DNA from: Strigamia acuminata
Taxonomy: Eukaryota > Arthropoda > Chilopoda > Geophilomorpha > Linotaeniidae
DNA length: 64,000 nt
Reading direction: 5' to 3'
Assembly: GCA_949358305.1 (NCBI GenBank)
Contig: OX442317.1
Span: forward strand, 14,760,491 to 14,824,490
Shown piece after piece: positions 30,357 to 44,110 of this stretch. Position numbers and translations under genes: made by a program. The first letter of the stretch is position 1; each line of letters begins with the position of its first letter. The notes under the pieces were generated by a model. That model did not search any database and was not told the origin of the DNA. It worked only from the letters and a program-made list of their open reading frames with translations.

Positions 30357-31645
30357 TGTTGCGGTCAGTCAACAGGAACAGAGAAGAACTGAGATGTGGC
30401 GATTCGAAACTCCCGCCAACAAACTCAAACGATCGTATAGTGAAATTCGTACGTATACCGTGTTGAAATGCACTTGATTCGCCTCAAAATCTCCTGTTAC
30501 ATGAAGGTTTAACTGTTGGAAACACTTTTGCATGGTATCCAAGTGTTTGCTGATCCATTGGCCAGTCTGGGAAAAATGGTTTTCTACTCAGGACACATTG
30601 GAAATGGGTCAAAAGCAGAAAAGGTAAGAGTTAACATTAACACGACTATTTTAATCAAATATAAAATGGCAACTGAATAATTACACATTATAATAGGATG
30701 GCACACGCCAAACCAATTGTCGGCAATTTACAATAAAGAAATACTCCGTTGCCATGGAAACGGAGGAAATGCAATTTCAAGCAAAGACAACAAATTACGA
30801 GAAATGTATTAAAAATAATGTGTAATAGCTCAAAATGAGCACAAAAAACTCAGGAATAATAAAGTCTATCGTAACAACAAAATTCGTTAATCAAAACAAT
30901 GAGAAAACAGCGAAAACAGTGATCGCTAAGCAGACAATTGGGCCTAACCAATCAAGGACAAGCAAAATGACATAATCATCAAGTTTGAATTTCAACACAA
31001 GAAATAACTTATGTAAACACTTTGAGATAAGTAAATAAGTTCAGGAAATGTAATTTCCAGCAAACAAGACACGTTTTAATGAAAGAACACTTGAAATCAA
31101 CCGCAAACCGAACGAAACGATCTTGGACGGCAACGCACATGCGGGGTCCGTCACGATCGCTCGTAGCAGAAAAACGGCTGTTCCGGGACGAAATTAGAGT
31201 GCACGAATCAACAGATCACCCCCAAATTAGTCTAAAACAATGTCAAAAACAATTCTAACCATCAAAATTCCGTCCAAACGGAAGGTTAGAAGTTTGAACA
31301 AAAAACCGAACTAGAACTTGAAATATGACGTCACGTCAATAACACTAGTGAACTGTTTAACGACAAATGCACCAAATTTCACCCGAAATCACACAAATTG
31401 AGAAAAAATGAATAAAGTAACACAAAATCACGCAATAAACACTAGAAATAAATGCAATAAACAATAGAATATCACATTTCATCAAACATCAGTATCTGAA
31501 AGCATTAAAAACATTTTAATAATGCAAAAATCCTGTAAATAAAAACTGAAATGTTATGCAAAATAAAACACACTTTGGAAACATTTATTCAGACACAAAT
31601 TGGCAATAAAAGTAGTTTCTAAATTATTCCACGTTGTTTGCAACA
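30357..31645 (-). repeat. 5' LTR of A2 (1289 bp)
   Basis: Same length and, by eye, same sequence as 22849-24137. CRE at 31326-31333, dyad at 30744-30765. It should hold the element promoter. Confidence 0.95.
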
Positions 31646-31649
31646 GTGT
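31646..31649. repeat. Target site duplication of A2, right copy (GTGT)
   Basis: Second copy of GTGT, after which the B 3' LTR resumes with CATATCTC. Confidence 0.93.
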
Positions 31650-32932
31650 CATATCTCATTGATTTCTTATGCATTTTCATGATTTTCGGCAATTTTAAGT
31701 ACATTCGTCGAAGTGCAGTTCAGTTGCGCTACACGCGTGACGTCACTTTTCATTTACTAGTTTCGTTGCGATTGAACTTCTAACGTTTCGTTTTTACCTT
31801 TCCGAATTGTTAAGAATTCGATTTGATGTTGTTTTCTACTAATTTAAGTACGCTCTTTCTACTGGTGTGCTTTTTATTTGCCCAAGTGTTTTCGTTTCGT
31901 CAGTGCGAACGTTCGTTGTCGGCCACCGCATGGGCGCGGCCGATAATGTTCGGTTCGTGCGGCTTACGATCTATTTCAAAGTGTTGTGTTGAATAAATAG
32001 TGTGATTTTGTGCAGGAAATAACATTTCCTAATTTTATTTAACATTCCTATGTGGTTTTTATTAACATTCTGTGTATCTAATTTCAAATGTACTGGTTTT
32101 ACCGCCAATATGACGTTCGAGGCCGCCATGTTGGAATTTATCGGTAATTCGTTTTTATTTCAATTTGTTTGCGATGTATATTGATTGAATTGATTATACT
32201 TTTCCATTACGATGTTTTTTAACCTGCATTCTTATGTTATTTTGTGTTTTAAAGCCATTTTAAATTCAAATCTTACGGTTACGTCATCGTACTTGCTTGT
32301 GATTGGCTATCGCGATCGTCTGCTACACGATCATTGTTTTGTGCTTCGTTTTCATTGTTTTACTTATTGAATCGAATTGTTATGATTAGCTTTTTTATTC
32401 ACTGCATTCTTGCGGTCATTTTGATATATTACAAACTGTAATCCGTGCTAATTTCACAATTTGTCAACTTTGCCTGTATTTCTTTTTCCTCCGTTGCCAT
32501 GACAACGGAGAATTTTGTGTCTGTATTTCGCCGCTAATCGGCTCGGCGCGTGCCATTTTCGGTATTGCGCATGTGCGGCTCCCTTGAGGGCCAATTACAT
32601 TCGTGTATTTTATTCAGTTATCATCTAACCGTTCATTAAAGAAGTTGTTGAATTTTAGCTCGTGTTTAACATTATTTCCGCCATCTTTTCCAATGTGTCG
32701 GGAGTAGTAAAACCATTTCCCCGCTGGCTTATGGATAAACAAGCACTGGGATACCTTGCAACAGTGCTCTCTAATGCTTTCTCCTCGTGCAACAATGGAT
32801 TCGGGAGTGAATATTGTGGTTTCCAGCACGGTTTATGTACGTACATTTCTATACGATCATCAAATCATAGTGGCGGGAATTTCAAACCGCAAATGCCCAT
32901 TTCTTCTATATTCGTGTTGACCGACCGCAACA
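31650..32932 (+). repeat. 3' LTR of B, remaining 1283 bp
   Basis: Continues the LTR from 22848. The only difference I noticed from the 5' LTR is G at 31739 against A at 15190, which gives a perfect TGACGTCA here (31738-31745). Ends GCAACA. Confidence 0.95.
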
Positions 32933-32937
32933 ACTGT
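32933..32937. repeat. Target site duplication of B, right copy (ACTGT)
   Basis: Matches 14869-14873; satellite resumes with GATGTCAAATG. Confidence 0.93.
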
Positions 32938-35900
32938 GATGTCAAATGAGATCAAAAGTTTATTCTTTCAAATTATTGCTTGGATGTTGCTAAAACTAAC
33001 ATTGAAGCCTTCTACTAAGGTTTAAACACTATTTCAGAACATTCAGAGACATTGATCTTGTGGTGTTTGTGCTAAGTCAACTGTGATGAGATCAAAAGTC
33101 TATTCTCCCAAATCATTTCTTGGATGTTGCTAAAACTTACATTAAAGCTTTCTACTAAGGTTTAAACACTATTTCAGAACATTCAGAGACATTGGTCTTG
33201 TGATGTTTGTGCTAAGTCAACTGTGATGAGATCAAAAGTCTATTCTCCCAAATCATTGCTTGGATGTTGCTAAAACTTACATTAAAGCTTTCTACTAAGG
33301 TTTAAACACTATTTCAAAACATTCAGAGACATTGGTCTTGTGATGTTTGTGCTAAGTCAACTGTGATGAGATCAAAAGTCTATTCTCCCAAATCATTGCT
33401 TGGATGTTGCTAAAACTTACATTGAAGCCTTCTACTAAGGTTTAAACACTATTTCAGAACATTCAGAGACATTGGTTTGTGGTGTTTGTGCTAAGTCAAC
33501 TGTGATGTCAAATGAGATCAAAAATTTATTCTTTCAAATTATTGCTTGGATGTTGCTAACACTTACATTGAAGCCTTCTACTAAGGTTTAAACACTATTT
33601 CAGAACATTTAGAGACATTGGTCTTGTGATGTTTGTGCTAAGTCAACTGTGATGTCAAATGAGATCAAAAGTTTATTCTTTCAAATCATTGCTTGGATGT
33701 TGCTAAAACTTACATTAAAGCCTTCTACTAAGGTTTAAACACTATTTCAGAACATTCAGAGACATTGGTCTTGTGATGTTTGTGCTAAGTCAACTGTGAT
33801 GAGATCAAAAGTCTATTCTCCAAAATCATTGCTTAAATGTTGCTAAAACTTACATTGAAGCCTTCTACTAAGGTTTAAACACTATTTCAGAACATTCAGA
33901 CACATTGGTCTTGTGGTGTTTGTGCTAAGTCAACTGTGATGTCAAATGGGATCAAAAGTTTATTCTTCCAAATCATTGCTTGGATGTTGCTAAAACTTAC
34001 ATTGAAGCCTTCTACTAAGGTTTAAACACTATTTCAGAACATTCAGAGACATTGGTCTTGTGGTGTTTGTGCTAAGTCAACTGTGATGAGATCAAAAGTC
34101 TATTCTCTCAAATCATTGCTTGGATGTTGCTAAAACTTACATTGAAGCCGTCTACTAAGGTTTAAACACTATTTCAGAACATTTAGAGACATTGGTCTTG
34201 TGGTGTTTGTGCTAAGTCAACTGTGATGAGATCAAAAGTCTATTCTCCCAAATCATTGCTTGGATGTTGCTAAAACTTACATTAAAGCTTTTTACTAAGG
34301 TTTAAACACTATTTCAAAACATTCAGAGACATTGGTCTTGTGATGTTTGTGCTAAGTCAACTGTGATGAGATCAAAAGTCTATTCTCCTAAATCATTGCT
34401 TGGATGTTGCTAAAACTTACATTGAAGCCTTCTACTAAGGTTTAAACACTATTTCAGAACATTCAGAGACATTGGTTTGTGGTGTTTGTGCTAAGTCAAC
34501 TGTGATGTCAAATGAGATCAAAAGTTTATTCTTTCAAATTATTGCTTGGATGTTGCTAACACTTACATTGAAGCCTTCTACTAAGGTTTAAACACTATTT
34601 CTAAACATTCAGAGACATTGGTCTTGTGGTGTTTGTGCTAAGTCAACTGTGATGAGATCAAAAGTCTATTCTCCCAAATCATTGCTTGGATGTTGCTAAA
34701 ACTTACATTGAAGCCTTCTACTAAGGTTTAAACACTATTTCAGAACATTCAGAGACATTGGTTTGTGGTGTTTGTGCTAAGTCAACTGTGATGTCAAATG
34801 AGATCAAAAGTTTATTCTTTCAAATTATTGCTTGGATGTTGCTAACACTTACATTGAAGCCTTCTACTAAGGTTTAAACACTATTTCTAAACATTCAGAG
34901 ACATTGGTCTTGTGGTGTTTGTGCTAAGTCAACTGTGACGTCAAATGAGATCAAAAGTTTATTCTTTCAAATTATTGCTTGGATGTTGCTAAAACTTACA
35001 TTGAAGCTTTCTACTAAGGTTTAAACACTATTTCAGAACATTCAGAAACATTGGTCTTGTGATGTTTGTGCTAAGTCAACTGTGATGTCAAATGGGATCA
35101 AAAGTTTATTCTTCCAAATCATTGCTTGGATGTTGCTAAAACTTACATTAAAGCTTTCTACTAAGGTTTAAACACTATTTCAAAACATTCAGAGACATTG
35201 GTCTTGTGATGTTTGTGCTAAGTCAACTGTGATGAGATCAAAAGTCTATTCTCCCAAATTATTGCTTGGATGTTGCTAAAACTTACATTAAAGCTTTCTA
35301 CTAAGGTTTAAACACTATTTCAAAACATTCAGAGACATTGGTCTTGTGATGTTTGTGCTAAGTCAACTGTGATGAGATCAAAAGTCTATTCTCCAAAATC
35401 ATTGCTTGGATGTTGCTAAAACTTACATTGAAGCCTTCTACTAAGGTTTAAACACTATTTCAGAACATTCAGACACATTGGTCTTGTGGTGTTTGTGCTA
35501 AGTCAACTGTGACGTCAAATGAGATCAAAAGTTTATTCTTTCAAATTATTGCTTGGATGTTGCTAAAACTTACATTGAAGCTTTCTACTAAGATTTAAAC
35601 ACTATTTCAGAACATTCAGAAACATTGGTCTTGTGATGTTTGTGCTAAGTCAACTGTGATGTCAAATGGGATCAAAAGTTTATTCTTCCAAATCATTGCT
35701 TGGATGTTGCTAAAACTTACATTGAAGCCTTCTACTAAGGTTTAAACACTATTTCAGAACATTCAGAGACATTGGTCTTGTGATGTTTGTGCTAAGTCAA
35801 CTGTGATGTCAAATGAGATCAAAAGTTTATTCTTTCAAATCATTGCTTGGATGTTGCTAAAACTTACATTAAAGCTTTCTACTAAAGTTTAAACACTATT

Positions 35901-38900
35901 TCAGAACATTCAGAGACATTGGTCTTGTGGTGTTTGTGCTAAGTCAACTGTGATGAGATCAAAAGTCTATTCTCCCAAATCATTGCTTAGATGTTGCTAA
36001 AACTTACATTGAAGCCGTCTACTAAGGTTTAAACACTATTTCAGAACATTTAGAGACATTGGTCTTGTGGTGTTTGTGCTAGGTCAACTGTGATGAGATC
36101 AAAAGTCTATTTTCCCAAATCATTTCTTGGATGTTGCTAAAACTTACATTAAAGCTTTCTACTAAGGTTTAAACACTATTTCAAAACATTCAGAGACATT
36201 GGTCTTGTGATGTTTGTGCTAAGTCAACTGTGATGAGATCAAAAGTCTATTCTCCTAAATCATTGCTTGGATGTTGCTAAAACTTACATTAAAGCTTTCT
36301 ACTAAGGTTTAAACACTATTTCAAAACATTCAGAGACATTGGTCTTGTGATGTTTGTTCTAAGTCAACTGTGATGTCAAATGGGATCAAAAGTTTATTCT
36401 TCCAAATCATTGTTTGGATGTTGCTAAAACTTACATTGAAGCCTTCTACTAAGGTTTAAACACTATTTCAGAACATTCAGAGACATTGGTCTTGTGATGT
36501 TTGTGCTAAGTCAACTGTGATGTCAAATGAGATCAAAAGTTTATTCTTTCAAATTACTGCTTGGATGTTGCTAACACTTACATTGAAGCCTTCTACTAAG
36601 GTTTAAACACTATTTCTAAACATTCAGAGACATTGGTCTTGTGGTGTTTGTGCTAAGTCAACTGTGACGTCAAATGAGATCAAAAGTTTATTCTTTCAAA
36701 TTATTGCTTGGATGTTGCTAAAACTTACATTGAAGCTTTCTACTAAGGTTTAAACACTATTTCAGAACATTCAGAGACATTGGTCTTGTGATGTTTGTGC
36801 TAAGTCAACTGTGATGAGATCAAAAGTCTATTCTCCAAAATCATTGCTTGGATGTTGCTAAAACTTACATTGAAGCCTTCTACTAAGGTTTAAACACTAT
36901 TTCAGAACATTCAGACACATTGGTCTTGTGGTGTTTGTGCTAAGTCAACTGTGACGTCAAATGAGATCAAAAGTTTATTCTTTCAAATTATTGCTTGGAT
37001 GTTGCTAAAACTTACATTGAAGCTTTCTACTAAGGTTTAAACACTATTTCAGAACATTCAGAAACATTGGTCTTGTGATGTTTGTGCTAAGTCAACTGTG
37101 ATGTCAAATGGGATCAAAAGTTTATTCTTCCAAATCATTGCTTGGATGTTGCTAAAACTTACATTGAAGCCTTCTACTAAGGTTTAAACACTATTTCAGA
37201 ACATTCAGAGACATTGGTCTTGTGATGTTTGTGCTAAGTCAACTGTGATGTCAAATGAGATTAAAAGTTTATTCTTTCAAATCATTGCTTGGATGTTGCT
37301 AAAACTTACATTAAAGCTTTCTACTAAAGTTTAAACACTATTTCAGAACATTCAGAGACATTGGTCTTGTGGTGTTTGTGCTAAGTCAACTGTGATGAGA
37401 TCAAAAGTCTATTCTCTTAAATCATTGCTTAGATGTTGCTAAAACTTACATTGAAGCCGTCTACTAAGGTTTAAACACTATTTCAAAACATTCAGAGACA
37501 TTGGTCTTGTGATGTTTGTGCTAAGTCAACTGTGATGAGATCAAAAGTCTATTCTCCCAAATCATTGCTTGGATGTTGCTAAAACTTACATTGAAGCCTT
37601 CTACTAAGGTTTAAACACTATTTCAGAACATTCAGAGACATTGGTTTGTGGTGTTTGTGCTAAGTCAACTGTGATGTCAAATGAGATCAAAAGTTTATTC
37701 TTTCAAATTATTGCTTGGATGTTGCTAACACTTACATTGAAGCCTTCTACTAAGGTTTAAATACTATTTCTAAACATTCAGAGACATTGGTCTTGTGGTG
37801 TTTGTGCTAAGTCAACTGTGATGAGATCAAAAGTCTATTCTCCCAAATCATTGCTTGGATGTTGCTAAAACTTACATTGAAGCCTTCTACTAAGGTTTAA
37901 ACACTATTTCAGAACATTCAGAGACATTGGTTTGTGGTGTTTGTGCTAAGTCAACTGTGATGTCAAATGAGATCAAAAGTTTATTCTTTCAAATTATTGC
38001 TTGGATGTTGCTAAAACTAACATTGAAGCCTTCTACTAAGGTTTAAACACTATTTCAGAACATTCAGAGACATTGGTCTTGTGGTGTTTGTGCTAAGTCA
38101 ACTGTGATGAGATCAAAAGTCTATTTTCCCAAATCATTTCTTGGATGTTGCTAAAACTTACATTAAAGCTTTCTACTAAGGTTTAAACACTATTTCAGAA
38201 CATTCAGAGACATTGGTCTTGTGATGTTTGTGCTAAGTCAACTGTGATGAGATCAAAAGTCTATTCTCCCAAATCATTGCTTGGATGTTGCTAAAACTTA
38301 CATTAAAGCTTTCTACTAAGGTTTAAACACTATTTCAGAACATTCAGAGACATTGGTTTGTGGTGTTTGTGCTAAGTCAACTGTGATGTCAAATGAGATC
38401 AAAAATTTATTCTTTCAAATTATTGCTTGGATGTTGCTAACACTTACATTGAAGCCTTCTACTAAGGTTTAAACACTATTTCAGAACATTTAGAGACATT
38501 GGTCTTGTGATGTTTGTGCTAAGTCAACTGTGATGTCAAATGAGATCAAAAGTTTATTCTTTCAAATCATTGCTTGGATGTTGCTAAAACTTACATTAAA
38601 GCCTTCTACTAAGGTTTAAACACTATTTCAGAACATTCAGAGACATTGGTCTTGTGATGTTTGTGCTAAGTCAACTGTGATGAGATCAAAAGTCTATTCT
38701 CCAAAATCATTGCTTAAATGTTGCTAAAACTTACATTGAAGCCTTCTACTAAGGTTTAAACACTATTTCAGAACATTCAGACACATTGGTCTTGTGGTGT
38801 TTGTGCTAAGTCAACTGTGATGTCAAATGGGATCAAAAGTTTATTCTTCCAAATCATTGCTTGGATGTTGCTAAAACTTACATTGAAGCCTTCTACTAAG

Positions 38901-39806
38901 GTTTAAACACTATTTCAGAACATTCAGAGACATTGGTCTTGTGGTGTTTGTGCTAAGTCAACTGTGATGAGATCAAAAGTCTATTCTCTCAAATCATTGC
39001 TTGGATGTTGCTAAAACTTACATTGAAGCCGTCTACTAAGGTTTAAACACTATTTCAGAACATTTAGAGACATTGGTCTTGTGGTGTTTGTGCTAAGTCA
39101 ACTGTGATGAGATCAAAAGTCTATTCTCCCAAATCATTGCTTGGATGTTGCTAAAACTTACATTAAAGCTTTTTACTAAGGTTTAAACACTATTTCAAAA
39201 CATTCAGAGACATTGGTCTTGTGATGTTTGTGCTAAGTCAACTGTGATGAGATCAAAAGTCTATTCTCCTAAATCATTGCTTGGATGTTGCTAAAACTTA
39301 CATTGAAGCCTTCTACTAAGGTTTAAACACTATTTCAGAACATTCAGAGACATTGGTTTGTGGTGTTTGTGCTAAGTCAACTGTGATGTCAAATGAGATC
39401 AAAAGTTTATTCTTTCAAATTATTGCTTGGATGTTGCTAACACTTACATTGAAGCCTTCTACTAAGGTTTAAACACTATTTCTAAACATTCAGAGACATT
39501 GGTCTTGTGGTGTTTGTGCTAAGTCAACTGTGATGAGATCAAAAGTCTATTCTCCCAAATCATTGCTTGGATGTTGCTAAAACTTACATTGAAGCCTTCT
39601 ACTAAGGTTTAAACACTATTTCAGAACATTCAGAGACATTGGTTTGTGGTGTTTGTGCTAAGTCAACTGTGATGTCAAATGAGATCAAAAGTTTATTCTT
39701 TCAAATTATTGCTTGGATGTTGCTAACACTTACATTGAAGCCTTCTACTAAGGTTTAAACACTATTTCTAAACATTCAGAGACATTGGTCTTGTGGTGTT
39801 TGTGCT

Positions 39807-39810
39807 AAGT
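39807..39810. repeat. Target site duplication of C, left copy (AAGT)
   Basis: AAGT precedes the C LTR and recurs at 48435-48438; joining them restores GCTAAGTCAACTG of the monomer. Confidence 0.92.
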
Positions 39811-41386
39811 TGTAGCAAACAACCTTGGATCTCACAGGGGAGGACTGGCGAATTGGTCACCAAACTCTGGAAACCGCCCGAGACTGTATAGTGGTTGATG
39901 AAACAAGCTGAAATCCTTTCTCTGAGCCCAAGCCTAACTTGAAGAAGGATTAGGCCTGACTGCATGAAACTAGGCCTAACTGCATTTAGATGAAGTGATT
40001 GGCAAAACCTCTTTAGCTGCTGGGTAGAAATTCTGTGCTCCCAGGGAGGAGGAGAGCAGGCAAAGCTCTCTACTCACAAGTCATCCTGTTTATTGAAGTA
40101 AAATAAACCCAGGAATAATTTATCCAAAGAAGGAGGAAAAACATCAACTGGCTTTAATACTTAACAACTGATAACAACTGTTGCTTCTTTAGCAACCTAC
40201 TCTTAACAACTGGTCACCTGCTTACAATAAATGGCAGTGACCAAACAATACAGATTTGAATAATAACAATAGTGCCTCAAGACTTCCGTAGGCAGACAAC
40301 AGATGTCAAACCTAACATAAGTAAAGGCAAAACTTAACCTAATACTTTAATAACAGTATGACCTGTGCTAGTAGCACTTCACTTAAAATTAACAGATAAT
40401 TCAAAGGCTAAAACTAACATTATCTACACTCAAAAACACAATGCTGAACCCAAAACCAATCACCACCAAAAGAGGGCGCAACGTGTCACAGTTTTAACCC
40501 CTTAACAACCATGCAATAACAAAGGTAAAAGCTTAGATTAATAACTCTTAATATTGGTAATTTATACAAACAATAACTAGTATATATTCCCTATGTCCAG
40601 GTTTCATTAAAACCCCAAAAGAAACAATAACAGGGCACCAGTGCAGCACCAAATCTAAGATGGCGACCATGCAACTGCCAAAATGACGTGAATGGAGCAA
40701 AACAAGGTCGCGAGCGATTCACAGGCCTTCTCAACGATGGATCTGCGTCTTAGAACGGTCAGTACAGCTTTCCCAGTGCTTGGGCATTGAAACCCGACCA
40801 ATTCAACTCATTTGCAGGACCCACACGACCACGAGAGGCGTCGCAAGGCGTACGCTCACGCCCGACGCTCGCAAACGCTCACAAACGATGTCCAACGCCC
40901 ATCCAGCGACCCAAGACACCTGTGGACTACCTTAAACACCAATACAAGTTAGTATAAATTAAATCACAAGCAAAATAAGCACCAAAAACTACAATTGTGC
41001 TTATTTCAGGTTCTTCCCATCTCCCAGTTCACTTGCGCTATGGCGGCCATCTTGCCGATGCACGCCTATCTCCTTCGCAAGTGAACTGGAAACAGGAGAG
41101 AACTTACAAATACTAAAAATAACTCAGAAACGTGAAAAAGACACATAAATTAATTACAAAAGACTAAAAACACAACTTTCAAACATTCCAGGTGTGGCAG
41201 GCGAAGTGACAACCCTCTTGAACTACCAGGATCGTGACAACAAAGCGGCAAACCAACTGGGCATGTCAGATATGTGTTAAAAATCTATCTAAACTTGACA
41301 ACAAAATTAAAAAGCCTTTTCTTTCTTTCAGAAGATGAACAACGTGAAATCTCCAGATCCTTTTTGTTGCGTTCTTGCTCGCAACA
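39811..41386 (-). repeat. 3' LTR of C (1576 bp)
   Basis: Sense strand TGTTGC...GCTACA. Its first 22 bases form an inverted repeat (TGTTGCG/CGCAACA, at 41365-41386) shared with D. Contains YY1-like motifs (GGCGGCCATCTTG near 41042; AAGATGGCGAC near 40656) and a near-CRE TGACGTGA (40684). Confidence 0.94.
41024..41089. repeat. 14-bp inverted repeat in C LTR
   Basis: Perfect arms CCAGTTCACTTGCG and CGCAAGTGAACTGG around a 38-base loop that holds a YY1-like GCGGCCATCTTG. The second LTR has it at +7048. Confidence 0.8.
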
Positions 41387-41430
41387 TCGCTGCCGGCCAA
41401 AAAAGAAGAGAGCAGCCGCCCTGAAGGAAC
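41387..41430 (-). other. Pyrimidine-rich pre-LTR junction of C
   Basis: Sense strand CTCTCTTCTTTTTT then GGCCGGCAGCGA before TGTTGC. Alignable with D, and in pattern with A and B. No polypurine tract on the sense strand. Confidence 0.55.
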
Positions 41431-43771
41431 CGCATTCATGGAGAAAAGACCGAGCATACTGACTTTCACCATGCCTATATCCCTTGGCAAGAATCCACAA
41501 CGAATCATAGAACCCCTTTTCCCAAATCGAAAATATATTGACTCTTCTGTTAACAATACATTAACATGAACAGGAGCGGGTCCCCTGAAACGAGAAGATC
41601 CTAGACATACTGCAAAATAACCGGACTCTAACCTGCAACTCGTAATACAAAGAAACGACTAACAATCACAAAAAAAAGAGCTTGTCTCTCCCATAGAGAT
41701 TGACCTGCAGTCAACTTTGGGAAACCGAGACCCCCAACCAATGGGGTCAGTCAACGACAAGACACCACTAAACCACAAATAACCTTAAAGCTAAACTAAC
41801 GAACCGACTTCTCATACACTTCCTTTAAGAGGTAGTTTGAATCCTCAGACAAAATTCGCCCCTAAAGACACCGACTTACGCAAGCACCTGAGCTCAGCCA
41901 TTGATCCATTCAGGAAGCCTGCCAAAGTTGACATCAAACTGAAACGAAAATGCCGCAGAAAGCTAAAGCAGATTCCTATCTAACTAAGCAAAAAACAACC
42001 AATTCATCGTTGGGACGCCAAGCGACCAACCTAAACAGGCGATCAACTCACGACTTGATGATAAACAACCAGCCAAGCCAGCGACCGTCCACTCAGGCGG
42101 CAACTCACTGCAAAGATAAACTCGTGCCCAATTTCCTTTAAACTAAATATCTTCCACTAGAAAGAACTAAACTAAACTGTGTAATGAACCAAAATAACAA
42201 TTGGAACCAATAATACGCAATGTCAAAGAACACACCCCCAGTCTAACTACACCTGAAAAATCAAGAAAACTGTGCTCACTTTTTAAAAAACAGTTACCTG
42301 TTGACATTGCAGAAAACGAAACCCCTCCCTTAGTGAAATCTTCATTCAAACCTCTCTAGAACTCTCACAACGAGAAGCGGCCACTCAAATTTAAGACAAG
42401 TAACTTCAATCGTGCCCCACCCGACTAGTAGTACAAAATCTTTTCTCAATTTTTTTCCACTACAAGCAGGGCTCTGCTAAACTAACACAAGACAAGCCAA
42501 AAATTTGAATCTAAGAGCGCACAACACATAATTCCTTTTTTTAACGAAAAACTAGGGGTATCCCCTGACACCGCGAATTATCCTCAATGCTTTCTCCTCA
42601 TTCGACCTTCTCTCTGGCTAACATCTCAGCTAAACCTTCCTTCCTATCATAACCCATTTTCCTCCCGACAGAAGAAGAATGCTGCCACGGCGTTTAAACC
42701 ACTAATGCCGGAGCCAGAAAAGGTCGAAAAAAAACAACATCTGTGAATTTCTTTGTGAGAGAAACCCACCTTTTAAAGGTATAAACTATGAATTAACTAA
42801 CCTTTGACTAACTAGGCTTTTATCTCAGAAGACTTCCGCGAGTATCTGATACGCCACTAACCTCAACCCCATGGTCGTGTGACCGTCAGACTCGTCGCAA
42901 AAAGCTCCGAAATCAAACACTAACAAAAAAGGCTAATTACTAATTTCTACTATATCGTCGCCTCTACGTTCTCCTATTGGAAGCTAGCCCAAGGGGACTC
43001 GAAATCACGACTTACTCTTCATTTCTAACCTCTGCCCTTTTCTCTCATGAACCCCAAAAAACTTGTGCACCTGTGTTCAGCCAAAAACACTTGTGCTTCT
43101 CTGCTCAAAACTTTGGGTAGGAGGGGGCGTGAAAACAAGTTGCGATCCACTCAACTTTGATCGCACATCTCCCAATGCTTGACGCATCTGACGAATTAAC
43201 TGACTCAATCTCATGCATAGGCAAAAAGAAACCCGGATCCAAAGGAGGAGAAGACTTCCTTGCACAATCTAAGTACCAAGGCAAAGTTTACTGCCCATCT
43301 CGGACGAGCAATGGACAAGACCGAAAGTTGAACAGTGCTCAGAAGCTCAGGAGAACGTGAGCAACAGGAATTAAAGTATGGTGATGAAGTTCACCCTCTA
43401 AAACCGATTAGCTCCTCGTGTATTGGGTCCAATAACACGAGTGTCCACCAGAGAACCAACACGCCCAAAAAACAGTTCCGTTCCATCCCCCGCGAGACCG
43501 AAACCATGCCCCGACTGACGAGGACCCTCAAGAACTTTACCCCATGCACCTTGAGTAAGTATACGAAACTAAACCAAAAAAAAACGCGTGGCTCTGCCTA
43601 AAAGAGAAAAGAATATAGAATCCCTGGCCCTTTCTCACATCAAGGTTGTTGGACTCGCACCTTGTCACTAAGGGCGAGTGTACCCTGTCCTAGAACAACC
43701 GAGAAAGTGAAAGAACTCTGCTTCTGGGCTCCTAACCTTTCACTAACCCTAATGCTTGCACAAAAGTGCTT

Positions 43772-43970
43772 GCTTAAGCCTGATAGACTAAACTATCAAT
43801 CGCTTAAGAACCTCTAATTCGCTTAAGCCTGACGGACTTAACTATCATCCGCTTAAAAAACCTCTTATTCGCTTAAGCCTGACGGACTGAACTATCATCC
43901 GCTTAAGACCATCTAATTGCTTAAGCCTGACTGACTTAACTATCATCCGCTTAAGACTCTCTAAATGCTT
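43772..43970. repeat. About 49-bp minisatellite in C
   Basis: Four imperfect units starting with GCTTAAGCCTGA at 43772, 43821, 43871 and 43919 (spacings 49, 50, 48), each with a second GCTTAAG-type half. Confidence 0.85.
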
Positions 43971-43983
43971 TTTCTATGGGTTT

Positions 43984-44110
43984 GTTGGGCCACCGTTAAC
44001 CAACTAAAACCTTTTTCTTTGGGTTTGACGGACCAACTGTTAACCGACTAAAGCCATTTTTTCCAACTCGGGGTTCGACGGACCAACTGTTAACCGACTA
44101 AAGCCCTTTT
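43984..44110. repeat. About 50-bp minisatellite in C, shared with D
   Basis: Three imperfect units around GACGGACCAACTGTTAACC (44027 and 44077, plus a more diverged one from about 43984). D has two matching units at 63394 and 63447. Confidence 0.8.

Larger units (their letters stand above)
22849..31645 (-). mobile_element. BEL/Pao LTR retrotransposon A2, complete
   Basis: 8797 bp, minus strand, with two 1289-bp LTRs that look identical, an intact gag-pol of 1750 codons, primer site and leader hairpin, and a 4-bp duplication GTGT in the 3' LTR of B. Identical LTRs and an open frame mark a very recent, possibly still competent, insertion. Same subfamily as A1. Confidence 0.96.
14874..32932 (+). 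mobile_element. BEL/Pao LTR retrotransposon B, interrupted by A2
   Basis: A complete element of about 9258 bp once A2 (8797 bp) and its 4-bp duplication are removed. It has two 1510-bp LTRs, a 937-bp leader with primer site and hairpin, and one long gag-pol. It is bounded by 5-bp duplications in satellite. The two LTRs differ at one base that I could find, so it inserted recently; A2 then landed in its 3' LTR. Its gag-pol has one in-frame TGA. Confidence 0.95.
32933..39810. repeat. Satellite array 2
   Basis: About 48 monomers of the same family and orientation as array 1; contiguous with it before B inserted (ACTGT at 32933-32937 is the second B duplicate). A block starting about 33430 is repeated at +4881 (about 38311), and with C removed the second copy runs on into array 3. 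Marker variants include TAAGATTTAAAC (35590) and TTTGTTCTAAG (36353). Confidence 0.97.

Noticed and set aside
41024-41089. MITE inserted in the C LTR
   Set aside because: The inverted arms are not flanked by a visible target duplication, are short, and both LTRs carry it at the same offset.
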